A stretch of 64,000 bases of DNA, from positions 3,808,501-3,872,500 of the forward strand of contig NZ_CP023747.1 in assembly GCF_008704995.1 (NCBI RefSeq), written 5' to 3'. The notes beneath the pieces are model-generated. The model saw only the letters and a program-made list of their open reading frames with translations. It searched no databases and was not told the origin of the DNA. The stretch is from Streptomyces nodosus. GTDB lineage: Bacteria > Actinomycetota > Actinomycetes > Streptomycetales > Streptomycetaceae. Both the position numbers and the translations under genes were made by a program. Below are positions 8,786 through 17,551 of the stretch, piece after piece (the first letter of the stretch is position 1; every line of letters starts with the position of its first letter).

Positions 8786-9289
8786 ATGACAGCGACGGAC
8801 CCCACGCTCACCGCCCTCGCCCGGGGCTGGTGCGCCCTCTCCCTGCTGCACGGAAGGATCGAGGCCCATCTCGAGCGCGCCCTGCAAGCCGGACACGGGC
8901 TGAGCGTGCGGGAGTACTCGCTGCTCGACGTGCTCAGCCGACAGCACGACGGCACCGGGGGGCATCTGCAGATGAAGCAGGTCGCGGACGCGGTGGTCCT
9001 CAGCCAGAGCGCCACCACCCGGCTGGTGACCCGGCTCGAAGACCGCGGCCTGCTGGCGCGCTATCTCTGCCCGACCGACCGTCGCGGCATCTACACCAAT
9101 GTGACCACCGCCGGCCTCCAACTCCTGGAGGCGGCCCGCCCCACCCATGACACCGCCCTGCGCGAGGCACTGGACGAGGCGTCGAAGAACCCCGAACTGG
9201 CCCCGCTGGTCAGCGCCGTCGAGTCCTTGGACATGCCCGCAGGCGATCGCCCCGCTCCGGTACGCCCGGCTCAGGAACAGCCCACCTAG
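8786..9289 (+). CDS. MarR-family transcriptional regulator
   Basis: The 167-residue protein shows the MarR winged helix: LSVREYSLLDVLSR, then MKQVADAVVLSQSATTRLV and TRLEDRGLLARYLCPTDRRG as the DxRG wing, and the dimerisation helices at both ends. It is mostly similar to regulators of drug or phenolic stress genes. ATG 8786 has AGAGGA about 10 bases upstream. A GNAT gene begins 10 bases after the stop. Confidence 0.9.
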   Translation: MTATDPTLTALARGWCALSLLHGRIEAHLERALQAGHGLSVREYSLLDVLSRQHDGTGGHLQMKQVADAVVLSQSATTRLVTRLEDRGLLARYLCPTDRRGIYTNVTTAGLQLLEAARPTHDTALREALDEASKNPELAPLVSAVESLDMPAGDRPAPVRPAQEQPT

Positions 9290-9298
9290 AGTGCAGGT

Positions 9299-9751
9299 AT
9301 GGCAGACCTTGAAATACGCCGCGCCACAGCAGACGACCTCCCCGCCATCATCGCCATGCTTGCCGATGACCCACTCGGCGCCCAGCGGGAATCCCCGGAG
9401 GACTTGGCGCCTTATCTGAGCGCCCTGGAGCGGTTGAACGGCGATCCGAACCAGCACCTCGTGGTCGCGGTGCGCGAGGGACGCCTCATCGGCACCCTTC
9501 AGCTCACCATCGTCCCGGGGCTGTCCCGCAAGGGGGCGACCCGCTCGCTGATCGAGGCCGTACGCGTCCACGCCGATGAACGCGGCAGCGGCCTCGGCAC
9601 CCGACTCATCGAGTGGGCGGTCGACGAGTCCCGGCGGCAGAACTGCCAGTTGGTCCAGCTGACCTCCGATGCGACCCGCACCGACGCTCACCGCTTCTAC
9701 GAGCGTCTGGGCTTCGAGGCCTCCCATGTGGGCTTCAAACGACCGCTCTGA
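9299..9751 (+). CDS. GNAT-family N-acetyltransferase
   Basis: The 150-residue protein is a single GNAT domain: EIRRATADDLPAIIAML at the N-terminus, the acetyl-CoA loop VHADERGSGLGTRLIEWA at about residues 79-96, and the C-terminal AHRFYERLGFEAS. The substrate is unknown; size and sequence are typical of aminoglycoside- or small-molecule-acetylating relatives. The ATG lies 10 bases after the MarR stop with only CAGGT before it and a TAGAGT hexamer 6 bases further up, so it may also be made from a leaderless transcript. Confidence 0.88.
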   Translation: MADLEIRRATADDLPAIIAMLADDPLGAQRESPEDLAPYLSALERLNGDPNQHLVVAVREGRLIGTLQLTIVPGLSRKGATRSLIEAVRVHADERGSGLGTRLIEWAVDESRRQNCQLVQLTSDATRTDAHRFYERLGFEASHVGFKRPL

Positions 9752-9768
9752 ACCATCCGGTTCAGGCC

Positions 9769-9802
9769 GAAGGGGTGTGTTTCACGTGAAACACACCCCT
9801 TC
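9769..9802. terminator. 34-bp perfect palindrome between convergent genes with parS at its centre
   Basis: The sequence from 9769 to 9802 is a perfect dyad centred on CACGTG. The outer arms are GAAGGGGTGT and ACACCCCTTC and the centre is the complete parS at 9779-9792. It lies between the stops of the convergent GNAT and serine hydrolase genes, where a bidirectional terminator is expected. Confidence 0.7.
9779..9792. promoter_or_regulatory. parS: parS site (perfect)
   Basis: Exact GTTTCACGTGAAAC, the Streptomyces ParB-binding centromere site, at the centre of the 34-bp palindrome between two convergent genes. Confidence 0.93.
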
Positions 9803-9818
9803 CGGCGTCACAGCCGCC

Positions 9819-11204
9819 CTAACGGAGTCCGCCCCACCCCTCCGGGTCCACTCCACCGGGCACAGGAGCCCCTTCCTCGCACGGCTGCCGGGTGAACACA
9901 AAGGACCCTAGGTCCAGATGGCTCACGGACCCGTCCGGCCGCCGTACGGCCTTCAGGATCTCCCCCGCGTAATAGCCGTCGAGCCCTGTCCAGGTGCCAT
10001 CACCGTTCGACCGCAGGCGTGAGCGCCGGCCGGCCCCGGACAAGGGCTCCAGCGAGACCCCTCCGTCGGCCGTCAGCCGCAGCAGGAAACCCGCAGTGCC
10101 CCAGTACCAGGCCCCCGCCAGTTCGAGTACGGCCCGGTCGACCTCCGGCAGTGGCCGCCACGGCTCGGGGATCCGGGGTTCCGCCTCGGCCACAATGCCG
10201 ACCAGATCGGCGGCGACCAGGGAGACCGCAGGGCCCGAAGTGCAGTTGGCCAGGACGACGGCGGCCACCTCGTCCTCCACGCTCAGGGTGACATTGGCGA
10301 GAAACCCGGGAAGCGAGCCGGAGTGGCCGACGAGAAACCGGCCGTCCTTGCGCTGAAGCTGCATACCAAGACCGTAGGAGGCGCCGGCCGCCAGATCCGC
10401 GTCCTCGGCCGGAGCCGCGGGCGTCCGCATCTCCCGAACGGATTCCTCGCTCAGCACCCGGTCGTCCCCCCGGGCGAGAAAGACAGCGAAACGTGCCAGG
10501 TCACCGGTGGTCGACCACAACTGACCGGCCGGTTCCATCTTCCCGAGGTCCTCCACCGGCTCGGGAAGCAGCGCATCGGCCCAGGGATGAACGGCCCAGC
10601 CGCCCGCGTACGGCGCCTGCGGCCGGACGCTCGTCCGCTCCAGCCCCAGGGGTTCCAGCACCTCACTCCGCAGCACATCCTCCCAAGGAGCCCGGCGCAC
10701 CTCCTCGACCAGAGCGCCCAGGAGCGTATAGCCGGGGTTGGAGTAGTGGAATCTGCGCCCGACCGGGTGCCGCAAGGGGTGCTCGCCCAACACGTCCGCG
10801 AGCTCGGGACGCAGCGAACCGGGGGTGCGCTCCCACCACGGCGCGGGCGACTCGGCCGCCAGACCGCCCGTATGAGCGAGCAGCTCGGCGATCGTCGCCT
10901 CCCCTGCTCCGGTGCCCGGAAGGTGTTTCTCCAGCGGGTCGCCCAGATCCAGAAGGCCCTCGTCCCGTAGCCGCATCACCAGAACGGCGGTGAAGGTCTT
11001 GGTGATCGAACCGATCCGGTACTGCACCTTCTCGCCCGGGGCATGGCCGTCCACCGAGGTGCGCGAGCCGTGCCACACCGTCCGCCCGTCCCTGACCACC
11101 GCCGCCACCAGGGACGGCGCCCGCCCTTCGGACTGCGCCACGGCGATGCGATGCAGCAGGGCCCGGCGAGTGGCCGGAAGCAGCTCTTGTTGAGATGTCG
11201 TCAT
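9819..11204 (-). CDS. Serine hydrolase of the beta-lactamase class C / PBP4* family
   Basis: The 461-residue protein has the SxxK active-site motif in YRIGSITKTF at about residue 67, a YxN motif in FHYSNPGYTLL at about 156, and HSGSLPGF at about 316 in the position of the KTG triad. The last 110 residues form a beta-rich C-terminal domain found in related serine esterases and peptidases. No signal peptide is visible, so a cytoplasmic esterase or amidase is more likely than a resistance lactamase. The gene is convergent with the upstream GNAT. Confidence 0.85.
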   Translation of the reverse strand: MTTSQQELLPATRRALLHRIAVAQSEGRAPSLVAAVVRDGRTVWHGSRTSVDGHAPGEKVQYRIGSITKTFTAVLVMRLRDEGLLDLGDPLEKHLPGTGAGEATIAELLAHTGGLAAESPAPWWERTPGSLRPELADVLGEHPLRHPVGRRFHYSNPGYTLLGALVEEVRRAPWEDVLRSEVLEPLGLERTSVRPQAPYAGGWAVHPWADALLPEPVEDLGKMEPAGQLWSTTGDLARFAVFLARGDDRVLSEESVREMRTPAAPAEDADLAAGASYGLGMQLQRKDGRFLVGHSGSLPGFLANVTLSVEDEVAAVVLANCTSGPAVSLVAADLVGIVAEAEPRIPEPWRPLPEVDRAVLELAGAWYWGTAGFLLRLTADGGVSLEPLSGAGRRSRLRSNGDGTWTGLDGYYAGEILKAVRRPDGSVSHLDLGSFVFTRQPCEEGAPVPGGVDPEGWGGLR

Positions 11205-11303
11205 GGCTACAGTCCACCCGGCCCGGCTCTTCGCGTCGAGTGCATTACGCCGGCATCGCCGCCATAGGCCCGCGGTACCGGTCCGGTCATCCGTCCGCGC
11301 ACG

Positions 11304-11996
11304 TCACCTTGAGATGCGGGCCTCGATGCCGTCGAGCAGGAAGTCGAGGCCGATCCGGAAGGTGTGATCGGCGTCCAGGTGGGCGGCATCGCGCACCACC
11401 GTGGCCAGCGCGGGGAATCGGCCGGTGGCGAAGGTCCGCTCCAGATAGGGCCCGAGTGAGGCCTGCCAACGCTTCTCGTCCATCCCGGTGGCCCGTTCGG
11501 CACGCTTCTCGGCGATCTCCCGACGCACCGCACCGATCACATAGGCGTCGACCGCGGTGACCACCGGCATGACGGCGTCCACCTCAACGCCGTCCAGCGC
11601 GGCCACCACGGCCTCCCCCCTGGCCAGCGCGTGCGGCCCGAGCTGAGGTCGCCCACCGAGCAGATCGGCCAGCCATTCATGGTCGTGGGCGGCCTGCCGG
11701 GTGGTTTCGGCAAGGGACCGCAGCACCTCCCGCCAGTCGTCTCCGACCGGTCGGATCTCGGCGTGGATCGCGTCGACCATCAGATCGAGCAACTCCTGCT
11801 TGCTGTCGATGTAGCTGTACAGCCGCATCGGGCCGACGCCCAGCGCGGTGGCGACCTTGCGGAGCGACACCGCCTCCAGGCCGTCCGCATCGGCCAACCG
11901 GATCGCCGCTCGCACGATCCGCTCTCGGTTCAGCGGCGCCGGCACGGGGCGATTCGGTGGCTCCGGCCTCTCCCACACCAACATGCCGCTGACCAT
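11304..11996 (-). CDS. TetR-family transcriptional regulator (TetR_C-like ligand domain)
   Basis: A protein of about 230 residues has a TetR helix-turn-helix in LNRERIVRAAIRLADADG, followed by VSLRKVATALGVGPMRLYSY. The C-terminal all-alpha domain resembles the tetracycline-repressor type. The start was placed at ATG 11996 (MVSGMLVWERPE); ATG 11984 or upstream codons are possible, and none has a good ribosome site. A CGATAC-N3-GTATCG dyad lies just upstream at 12010-12024 and is the likely autoregulatory operator. Confidence 0.85.
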   Translation of the reverse strand: MVSGMLVWERPEPPNRPVPAPLNRERIVRAAIRLADADGLEAVSLRKVATALGVGPMRLYSYIDSKQELLDLMVDAIHAEIRPVGDDWREVLRSLAETTRQAAHDHEWLADLLGGRPQLGPHALARGEAVVAALDGVEVDAVMPVVTAVDAYVIGAVRREIAEKRAERATGMDEKRWQASLGPYLERTFATGRFPALATVVRDAAHLDADHTFRIGLDFLLDGIEARISR

Positions 11997-12009
11997 ACAT
12001 CGCATCGAG

Positions 12010-12024
12010 CGATACAGCGTATCG
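12010..12024. promoter_or_regulatory. Probable TetR-type operator
   Basis: CGATAC and GTATCG face each other across AGC, forming a 15-base perfect dyad 13 bases upstream of the chosen TetR start. A second pair, CATCGA (12003-12008) and TCGATG (12022-12027), flanks it. Size and position fit an autoregulatory TetR operator. Confidence 0.55.
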
Positions 12025-12105
12025 ATGAGGCCGGGCTTGCTCTGGCCGTCGACACCAGGTGTCACGCTGCTCGGCGGCGCGCCCCGGCAGCCCTACAGGC
12101 GCTGA

Positions 12106-13581
12106 TCAGGTCTGTGCCATGTCCACAAAGCGGGAGTAGTGGCCCTGGAACGCGACCGTGATCGTCGCAGTGGGCCCGTTACGGTGCTTGCCGACGATGA
12201 TGTCCGCCTCGCCCGCGCGCGGCGACTCCTTCTCGTACGCGTCCTCGCGGTGCAGCAGGATCACCATGTCCGCGTCCTGCTCGATGGAACCGGACTCACG
12301 CAGGTCGGACACCATGGGCTTCTTGTCCGTCCGCTGTTCGGGACCTCGGTTGAGCTGCGAGAGCGCGATGACCGGCAGTTCCAGCTCCTTGGCCAGCAGC
12401 TTCAGGTTCCGGGACATGTCGGAGACCTCCTGCTGCCGGCTCTCGGAGCGCTTGGAACCGGACTGCATCAGCTGCAGATAGTCGATGATGACCAGTTTCA
12501 GGTCGTTGCGCTGCTTGAGGCGGCGGCACTTGGCGCGGATCTCCATCATCGACAGGTTCGGCGAGTCGTCGATGTAGAGCGGGGCGGCGGAGACGTCCGG
12601 CATCCGGCGGGCGAGCCGGGTCCAGTCCTCGTCCGTCATCGTGCCGGACCGCATATGGTGCAGGGCCACGCGCGCCTCGGCGGACAGCAGACGCATCGCG
12701 ATCTCGTTGCGCCCCATCTCGAGCGAGAAGATCACGCTCGGCAGATTGTTTTTGATGGACGCCGCCCGCGCGAAGTCCAGGGCCAGCGTCGACTTACCCA
12801 TGGCGGGACGGGCCGCGATGATGATCATCTGGCCCGGATGCAGCCCATTGGTGAGCTGGTCGAGATCTGTGAAGCCGGTCGGCACCCCGGTCATCTCCCC
12901 CGAGCGCGAGCCGATCGCCTCGATCTCGTCGAGCGCGCCCTCCATGATCTCGCTGAGCGGCAGATAGTCCTCAGCCGTCCGCTGTTCGGTGACCGCGAAG
13001 ATCTCGGCCTGGGCGGTGTTGACGATCTCGTCGATGTCACCGTCGGCCGCATACCCCATCTGTGTGATGCGTGTGCCGGCCTCGACCAGGCGCCGCAGAA
13101 CCGCGCGCTCATGCACGATCTGTGCGTAGTACTCGGCGTTCGCCGCGGTCGGAACCGTCTGGACCAGCGTGTGCAGATAGGGGGCACCGCCGACCTTGGT
13201 GATCTCGCCGCGCCTGGTCAGCTCGGCGGCGACCGTGATGGGGTCGGCCGGTTCGCCCTTCGCGTACAGGTCGAGGATCGCCCCGTAGATCGTCTCGTGG
13301 GCGGGGCGGTAGAAGTCATGGCCCTTGAGGACCTCGACGACATCGGCGATCGCATCCTTCGACAGGAGCATGCCGCCGAGGACGGACTGTTCGGCGTCCA
13401 GATCCTGCGGCGGGACACGCTCGAAGGAGGAGCCCCCGCCGTCCCAGGCGGCGCCGTCCTGACCGCGTTCGTGCTGCTCGTCGCGGCCCCGGCCGCCGTC
13501 ACGGCCCCGGCGGGAGGCGGGGACACGATCACTCGGACCGCTGTCGGCCCACGGATCGTCCAAGGGCTCGGAAATGGTCAC
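12106..13581 (-). CDS. dnaB: Replicative DNA helicase DnaB
   Basis: The 491-residue protein has an N-terminal disordered, charged stretch of about 60 residues. Next is the DnaB N-terminal domain (VPPQDLDAEQSVLGGMLLS), then the RecA-like domain with Walker A ARPAMGKSTLALDFARA, Walker B LKLVIIDYLQLM and the arginine-finger region KHRNGPTATITV. DnaB unwinds the fork 5' to 3' as a hexamer. No intein is present, unlike several mycobacterial dnaB genes. The start is GTG 13581. The gene is transcribed toward the TetR gene, and its upstream region holds several DnaA-box-like 9-mers. Confidence 0.96.
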   Translation of the reverse strand: MTISEPLDDPWADSGPSDRVPASRRGRDGGRGRDEQHERGQDGAAWDGGGSSFERVPPQDLDAEQSVLGGMLLSKDAIADVVEVLKGHDFYRPAHETIYGAILDLYAKGEPADPITVAAELTRRGEITKVGGAPYLHTLVQTVPTAANAEYYAQIVHERAVLRRLVEAGTRITQMGYAADGDIDEIVNTAQAEIFAVTEQRTAEDYLPLSEIMEGALDEIEAIGSRSGEMTGVPTGFTDLDQLTNGLHPGQMIIIAARPAMGKSTLALDFARAASIKNNLPSVIFSLEMGRNEIAMRLLSAEARVALHHMRSGTMTDEDWTRLARRMPDVSAAPLYIDDSPNLSMMEIRAKCRRLKQRNDLKLVIIDYLQLMQSGSKRSESRQQEVSDMSRNLKLLAKELELPVIALSQLNRGPEQRTDKKPMVSDLRESGSIEQDADMVILLHREDAYEKESPRAGEADIIVGKHRNGPTATITVAFQGHYSRFVDMAQT

Positions 13582-14041
13582 CGGGCCGCCTCCTCCCGTC
13601 CGCCGTGCGGACCTCGCCGTGCCCTTCTTCCCTAGGGCACGACACTGACAAAGCGAACAGCCCGGCTCCGGTTCAGACGCGTCGGTTTTGCCACGTTTTC
13701 CGAGGCCGGAGGAGAGAGCGGGCGCCGGTCCACGTTAGGCCCGTCGGCACCGTCAGCCAATCTGGTTATCCACAGGCCATGTGGACGAGAGCCCCGATGC
13801 TGTGGAGAACTCCGCAAAACCTGTGCACAAGCCGGTGGACAGCCCTGTGAACAAGCCCTCAGAGGCTCCAGTACAACCACTGTGACCTGCAACTTTCCCA
13901 TCCACCGGCTGTGCAGGAGAAAAACTTCTCCCCCTGGATCAAGATCGTCGCGAACGGTGCACAGCGCCACACCCCAACGGGACCACAGTAAGGATCGCAA
14001 CGGCATTGCATCTCTTACCTGTGGACGATTAGATTGCTCCC
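13582..14041. promoter_or_regulatory. dnaB / MATE divergent intergenic region with DnaA-box-like 9-mers
   Basis: The 460-base gap between divergent dnaB and the MATE gene contains no credible gene. It holds TTATCCACA at 13766-13774 (plus strand). On the minus strand it holds TTCTCCACA (13801-13809), TTGTGCACA (13822-13830), TTGTTCACA (13846-13854) and TCGTCCACA (14020-14028). Each differs from the Streptomyces DnaA box TTGTCCACA at one base. DnaA binding here would link dnaB expression to initiation, or titrate DnaA. Confidence 0.55.
14006..14035 (+). promoter_or_regulatory. Vegetative-type promoter of the MATE gene
   Basis: TTGCAT (14006-14011) and TAGATT (14030-14035) are spaced 18 bases apart. 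The -10 ends only 6 bases before the start codon, so the transcript would be leaderless or nearly so. A TCGTCCACA DnaA-box-like 9-mer (minus strand) lies between the two hexamers. Confidence 0.5.
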
Positions 14042-15379
14042 ATGACACAGGCTCCCGCAGTACCCCGAGCCATTCGACGCCGGCACGACCGGGAGATCCT
14101 CGCGCTGGCCGTTCCGGCCTTCGGCGCACTCGTCGCAGAGCCCCTGTTCGTGATGGCCGACAGCGCGATCGTCGGCCATCTCGGCACCGCACAGCTGGCC
14201 GGCCTCGGCATCGCCTCGGCCCTCCTGACCACCGCGGTCAGCGTTTTTGTGTTTCTCGCGTACGCCACCACGGCCGCGGTGGCCCGCCGGGTCGGTGCGG
14301 GCGATCTACGGGCAGCCATCCGCCAGGGCATGGACGGGATCTGGCTGGCACTGCTGCTGGGAGCGGCCGTCATCGCCGTCGTCCTGCCCACGGCCCCCGG
14401 CATCGTGGACCTCTTCGGCGCCTCGAGCACTGCCGCCCCTTATGCGACGACCTATCTTCGCATCTCCGCGCTCGGCATCCTCCCGATGCTGGTCGTGCTC
14501 GCCGCGACGGGTGTCCTGCGTGGCCTGCAGGACACCCGGACCCCTCTCTACGTCGCCGTCGCGGGCTTTGTCGTGAACGCCGCCCTCAACGTGGGCCTCG
14601 TCTACGGCGCCGGCCTGGGAATCGCGGGATCCGCCTGGGGCACCGTCATCGCCCAGTGCGGCATGGCCGCCGTCTATCTGTATGTCGTCGTCCGCGGTGC
14701 CCGCCGTCACGGTGCCTCGCTGCGTCCCGACGGCGCAGGGATACGAGCCTGCGCACAGGCGGGAGTGCCCCTGCTGGTCCGTACGCTCTCACTGCGGGCG
14801 ATCCTGATGATCGCCACTGCCGTCGCCGCCCGGCTCGGGGACGCGGACATCGCCGCGCACCAGATCATCCTGTCCCTGTGGAGTCTGCTCGCCTTCGCCC
14901 TGGACGCGATCGCCATTGCCGGGCAGTCCATCATCGGACGCTGTCTCGGCGCCAACGACCCTCAAGGCGCCCGCGAGGCGTGTCGGCGCATGGTGCAGTG
15001 GGGCATCGCCACCGGGATCGCCCTCGGATTGCTGGTCCTTGTGCTGCGCCCGCTCTTTCTCCCCTTGTTCACCAGTGACGCCTCCGTCCATCACGCGGCT
15101 CTGCCCGCTCTGGTGCTCGTGGCCGTCGCACAGCCCGTCTGCGGGGTCGTCTATGTGTGGGACGGCGTACTGATGGGCGCGGGGGACGGGCCGTATCTCG
15201 CCTGGGCGATGGTGCTGACCCTGCTGGTCTTCGCTCCCGTCGCCCTGCTCGTTCCGATGCTCGGCGGCGGACTCACCGCGCTGTGGGTGGCGATGACACT
15301 GATGATGACCATGCGGATGCTCACGCTGTGGCTGCGGTCCCGCTCGGGCCGCTGGATCGTGACAGGAGCCACGCGCTGA
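14042..15379 (+). CDS. MATE-family efflux transporter
   Basis: The 445-residue protein has 12 predicted membrane segments in two similar halves. It shows DinF/NorM family features: IRRRHDREILALAVPAFGALVAEPLFVMADSAI split over helix 1, LPMLVVLAATGVLRGLQDTRTPLY, and the second-half equivalent AHQIILSLWSLLAFALDAI. MATE proteins export cationic drugs or metabolites by H+ or Na+ antiport; the substrate is unknown. The ATG has no ribosome site and a -10 hexamer directly upstream, suggesting leaderless translation. It is convergent with rplI across a parS site. Confidence 0.9.
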   Translation: MTQAPAVPRAIRRRHDREILALAVPAFGALVAEPLFVMADSAIVGHLGTAQLAGLGIASALLTTAVSVFVFLAYATTAAVARRVGAGDLRAAIRQGMDGIWLALLLGAAVIAVVLPTAPGIVDLFGASSTAAPYATTYLRISALGILPMLVVLAATGVLRGLQDTRTPLYVAVAGFVVNAALNVGLVYGAGLGIAGSAWGTVIAQCGMAAVYLYVVVRGARRHGASLRPDGAGIRACAQAGVPLLVRTLSLRAILMIATAVAARLGDADIAAHQIILSLWSLLAFALDAIAIAGQSIIGRCLGANDPQGAREACRRMVQWGIATGIALGLLVLVLRPLFLPLFTSDASVHHAALPALVLVAVAQPVCGVVYVWDGVLMGAGDGPYLAWAMVLTLLVFAPVALLVPMLGGGLTALWVAMTLMMTMRMLTLWLRSRSGRWIVTGATR

Positions 15380-15441
15380 ACGAGGACCCTGGACGACGCG
15401 GGTGAGGGCTGCGACGACACGTTCCTCCGCAACGGCAAACA

Positions 15442-15465
15442 GCGCCGTTTCACGTGAAACGGCGC
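15442..15465. terminator. 24-bp perfect palindrome with parS at its centre
   Basis: GCGCC and GGCGC flank a full parS, making one perfect 24-bp dyad in the MATE/rplI convergent gap, 63 bases after the MATE stop. It could act as the plus-strand terminator as well as a ParB site. A separate 15-bp-stem hairpin lies just beyond it. Confidence 0.5.
15447..15460. promoter_or_regulatory. parS: parS site (perfect)
   Basis: Exact GTTTCACGTGAAAC in the convergent intergenic region between the MATE gene and rplI. Confidence 0.93.
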
Positions 15466-15501
15466 CTTTGGCCCCTCCGGCACGGCATACGACGACACAC
15501 G

Positions 15502-15535
15502 CAAGGGGCCGCACCCCGAAGGGTGCGGCCCCTTG
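15502..15535 (-). terminator. Terminator of the rpsF-ssb-rpsR-rplI operon
   Basis: CAAGGGGCCGCACCC (15502-15516) pairs perfectly with GGGTGCGGCCCCTTG (15521-15535) over a CGAA tetraloop. It lies 20 bases beyond the rplI stop and may work in both directions. Confidence 0.88.
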
Positions 15536-15555
15536 TGTAGCGGTGAGCGTTGCCC

Positions 15556-16002
15556 TTAGGCGGCGACGACCTCGACGTTGACCTTGGCGGCAACCTCGGG
15601 GTGCAGACGCACGGACGTCTCATGGGCGCCCAGCGTCTTGATCGGCGCACCCAGCTCGATGCGGCGCTTGTCGACCTCGGGGCCACCGGAAGCCTTGATC
15701 GCGGAGGCGATGTCGGCCGGGGTGACGGAACCGAACAGACGGCCGGCGTCGCCCGAGCGGACGGCCAGGCGGACCTTCACACCCTCGAGCTGGGCCTTGA
15801 CCTGGTTGGCCTGCTCGATGGTCTGGATCTCGTGGATCTTGCGAGCACGACGGATCTGCTCGACGTCCTTCTCGCCACCCTTGGTCCAGCGGATCGCGAA
15901 CTTCCGCGGGATCAGGTAGTTGCGAGCGTAACCGTCCTTGACGTCCACGACGTCGCCCGCGGCACCGAGGCCGGAGACCTCGTGGGTGAGGATGATCTTC
16001 AT
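15556..16002 (-). CDS. rplI: 50S ribosomal protein L9
   Basis: The 148-residue protein starts [19 protein letters not shown] and continues [15 protein letters not shown], the L9 signature, with the long linker helix and C-terminal rRNA-binding domain ([16 protein letters not shown]). L9 binds domain V of 23S rRNA and helps limit frameshifting. It is the last gene of the rpsF-ssb-rpsR-rplI operon, 18 bases after rpsR. Confidence 0.97.
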   Translation of the reverse strand: MKIILTHEVSGLGAAGDVVDVKDGYARNYLIPRKFAIRWTKGGEKDVEQIRRARKIHEIQTIEQANQVKAQLEGVKVRLAVRSGDAGRLFGSVTPADIASAIKASGGPEVDKRRIELGAPIKTLGAHETSVRLHPEVAAKVNVEVVAA

Positions 16003-16020
16003 TGGTCGGTCACCCTTCCC

Positions 16021-16257
16021 TTAGCGCGCGGTGGAGGTGTAGGGCAGCAGCGCCATCTCACGGCTGTTCTTGACAGCCGTGGCGACGTCACGCTGGTGCT
16101 GCGTGCAGTTGCCGGTCACGCGGCGGGCACGGATCTTGCCGCGGTCGGAAATGAACTTCCGCAGCATGTTCGTGTCCTTGTAGTCCACGTACGTGACCTT
16201 GTCCTTGCAGAATGCGCAGACCTTCTTCTTCGGCTTGCGCACAGGCGGCTTCGCCAT
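16021..16257 (-). CDS. rpsR: 30S ribosomal protein S18
   Basis: The 78-residue protein contains [18 protein letters not shown] followed by [19 protein letters not shown] and [20 protein letters not shown], diagnostic of S18. It keeps Cys residues (CAFC and a later Cys) in the zinc-ribbon-like arrangement of the C+ form, rather than a Cys-free paralogue. S18 pairs with S6 in the 30S platform, matching its place in the operon with rpsF. Confidence 0.97.
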   Translation of the reverse strand: MAKPPVRKPKKKVCAFCKDKVTYVDYKDTNMLRKFISDRGKIRARRVTGNCTQHQRDVATAVKNSREMALLPYTSTAR

Positions 16258-16336
16258 GGTGTTTCTCCTGTGTGATCAAGAAGTGTGGGGTACGACCCGC
16301 CCTCGACCCGGCCGGACTCGGGGCCCGGCCCACGGT

Positions 16337-16921
16337 CTAGAAGGGAGGCTCGTCCGAGTAGCCGCCACCGCCCTGGCCGCCGGAGCCACCGCCCCAACCG
16401 CCACCGCCCTGGCCACCGGCCGGAGCGCCGCTCGCCCACGGGTCGTCGGCCGGAGCGCCGCCCTGGGAACCGCCGCCGGGGCCACCGCCCCAGCCGCCGC
16501 CACCCTGGCCGCCACCGCCGCCGTAACCACCCTGGCCCTGGCCCTGGCCACCGCGGCCGGCGGTCTTGGTGACCTTGGCCGTGGCATTGCGCAGGCTCGC
16601 GCCGACCTCGTCGACGTCGAGCTCGTAGACCGTGCGCTTGACGCCCTCACGGTCCTCGTAGGACCGCTGCTTCAGCCGGCCCTGCACGATGACGCGCATG
16701 CCTCGCTGAAGCGACTCGGCGACGTTCTCGGCCGCCTGGCGCCAGACCGAGCAGGTCAGGAACAGGCTCTCGCCGTCCTTCCACTCATTGGTCTGACGGT
16801 CGAAGGTGCGAGGAGTGGACGCGACGCGGAACTTCGCGACCGCCGCACCGGACGGGGTGAAGCGCAGCTCGGGGTCGTCGACAAGATTTCCGACGACCGT
16901 GATGACGGTCTCGCCTGCCAT
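16337..16921 (-). CDS. ssb: Single-stranded DNA-binding protein
   Basis: The 194-residue protein starts [20 protein letters not shown] and has an OB fold to about residue 115. A Gly/Gln-rich linker of about 70 residues follows, then the acidic tip SDEPPF, which recruits partner proteins such as RecO, PriA and Pol III chi-like factors. It binds single-stranded DNA during replication and repair. Its position between rpsF and rpsR is the conserved bacterial arrangement. The Gly-rich linker is long but normal for Streptomyces SsbA. Confidence 0.96.
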   Translation of the reverse strand: MAGETVITVVGNLVDDPELRFTPSGAAVAKFRVASTPRTFDRQTNEWKDGESLFLTCSVWRQAAENVAESLQRGMRVIVQGRLKQRSYEDREGVKRTVYELDVDEVGASLRNATAKVTKTAGRGGQGQGQGGYGGGGGQGGGGWGGGPGGGSQGGAPADDPWASGAPAGGQGGGGWGGGSGGQGGGGYSDEPPF

Positions 16922-16997
16922 TGGGGGAACCTCTCGGCGGGTTTGCTGCTGGCTGCTTGTGGTGCTACTCGAATCCCGGGACCGACTGAGCGAAGGC

Positions 16998-17288
16998 TCA
17001 GTGCATCTCGGGGCGGAGGACCTTGGTCCGGAGGACCGACTCGTTCAGGTTCATCTGGCGGTCGAGCTCCTTGACGACCGCAGGCTCGGCCTGCAGGTCG
17101 ATGACCGAGTAGATGCCCTCGGGCTTCTTCTTGATCTCGTACGAGAGACGACGACGGCCCCAGGTGTCGACCTTCTCGACCTTTCCGCCACCGTCACGGA
17201 CGACAGAAAGGAAGTTCTCGATCAGCGGGGAGACAGAACGCTCCTCGAGATCGGGGTCGAGGATGACCATCACCTCGTAGTGACGCAT
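16998..17288 (-). CDS. rpsF: 30S ribosomal protein S6
   Basis: The 96-residue protein starts [19 protein letters not shown] and includes [18 protein letters not shown], the S6 signature. The start is fixed by AAAGGAGGTGG directly upstream of ATG 17288; the frame remains open further upstream but without support. It is the first gene of the operon with ssb, rpsR and rplI. S6 binds S18 and 16S rRNA. A hairpin lies in its leader. Confidence 0.96.
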   Translation of the reverse strand: MRHYEVMVILDPDLEERSVSPLIENFLSVVRDGGGKVEKVDTWGRRRLSYEIKKKPEGIYSVIDLQAEPAVVKELDRQMNLNESVLRTKVLRPEMH

Positions 17289-17316
17289 GTGGAACCCACC
17301 TCCTTTGGACTCAGCG

Positions 17317-17335
17317 GCCACGGTCGCTCCGTGGC
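17317..17335 (-). promoter_or_regulatory. Hairpin in the rpsF 5' leader
   Basis: On the transcribed strand GCCACGG-AGCGA-CCGTGGC forms a perfect 7-bp hairpin about 28 bases upstream of the rpsF start and just before its ribosome site. S6:S18-binding leader motifs are known upstream of rpsF in many bacteria; whether this hairpin is one cannot be told by eye. Confidence 0.35.
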
Positions 17336-17551
17336 AGGAGGGTTGTGATGCGTACGCAACGGTATCGGCCACCACTGACAATCAGGGCCAGCCGACGGTT
17401 GACCCGACTCAGCCTGGGCAGACACCGGTGCAGACGGTACACAGTACCCGCACACGAGCTTCCGGTTGAAATCCGGCCGCGAAGGCCGACAATCTGTACA
17501 CATCGGGTGTGTAAGGCGCTACGATGCGCCGCCTTCCGCAGGAGGTGCCCC

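Noticed and set aside
12106..13581. Possible intein in dnaB (and in gyrA)
   Set aside because: Both proteins have normal length and uninterrupted Walker and catalytic motifs.
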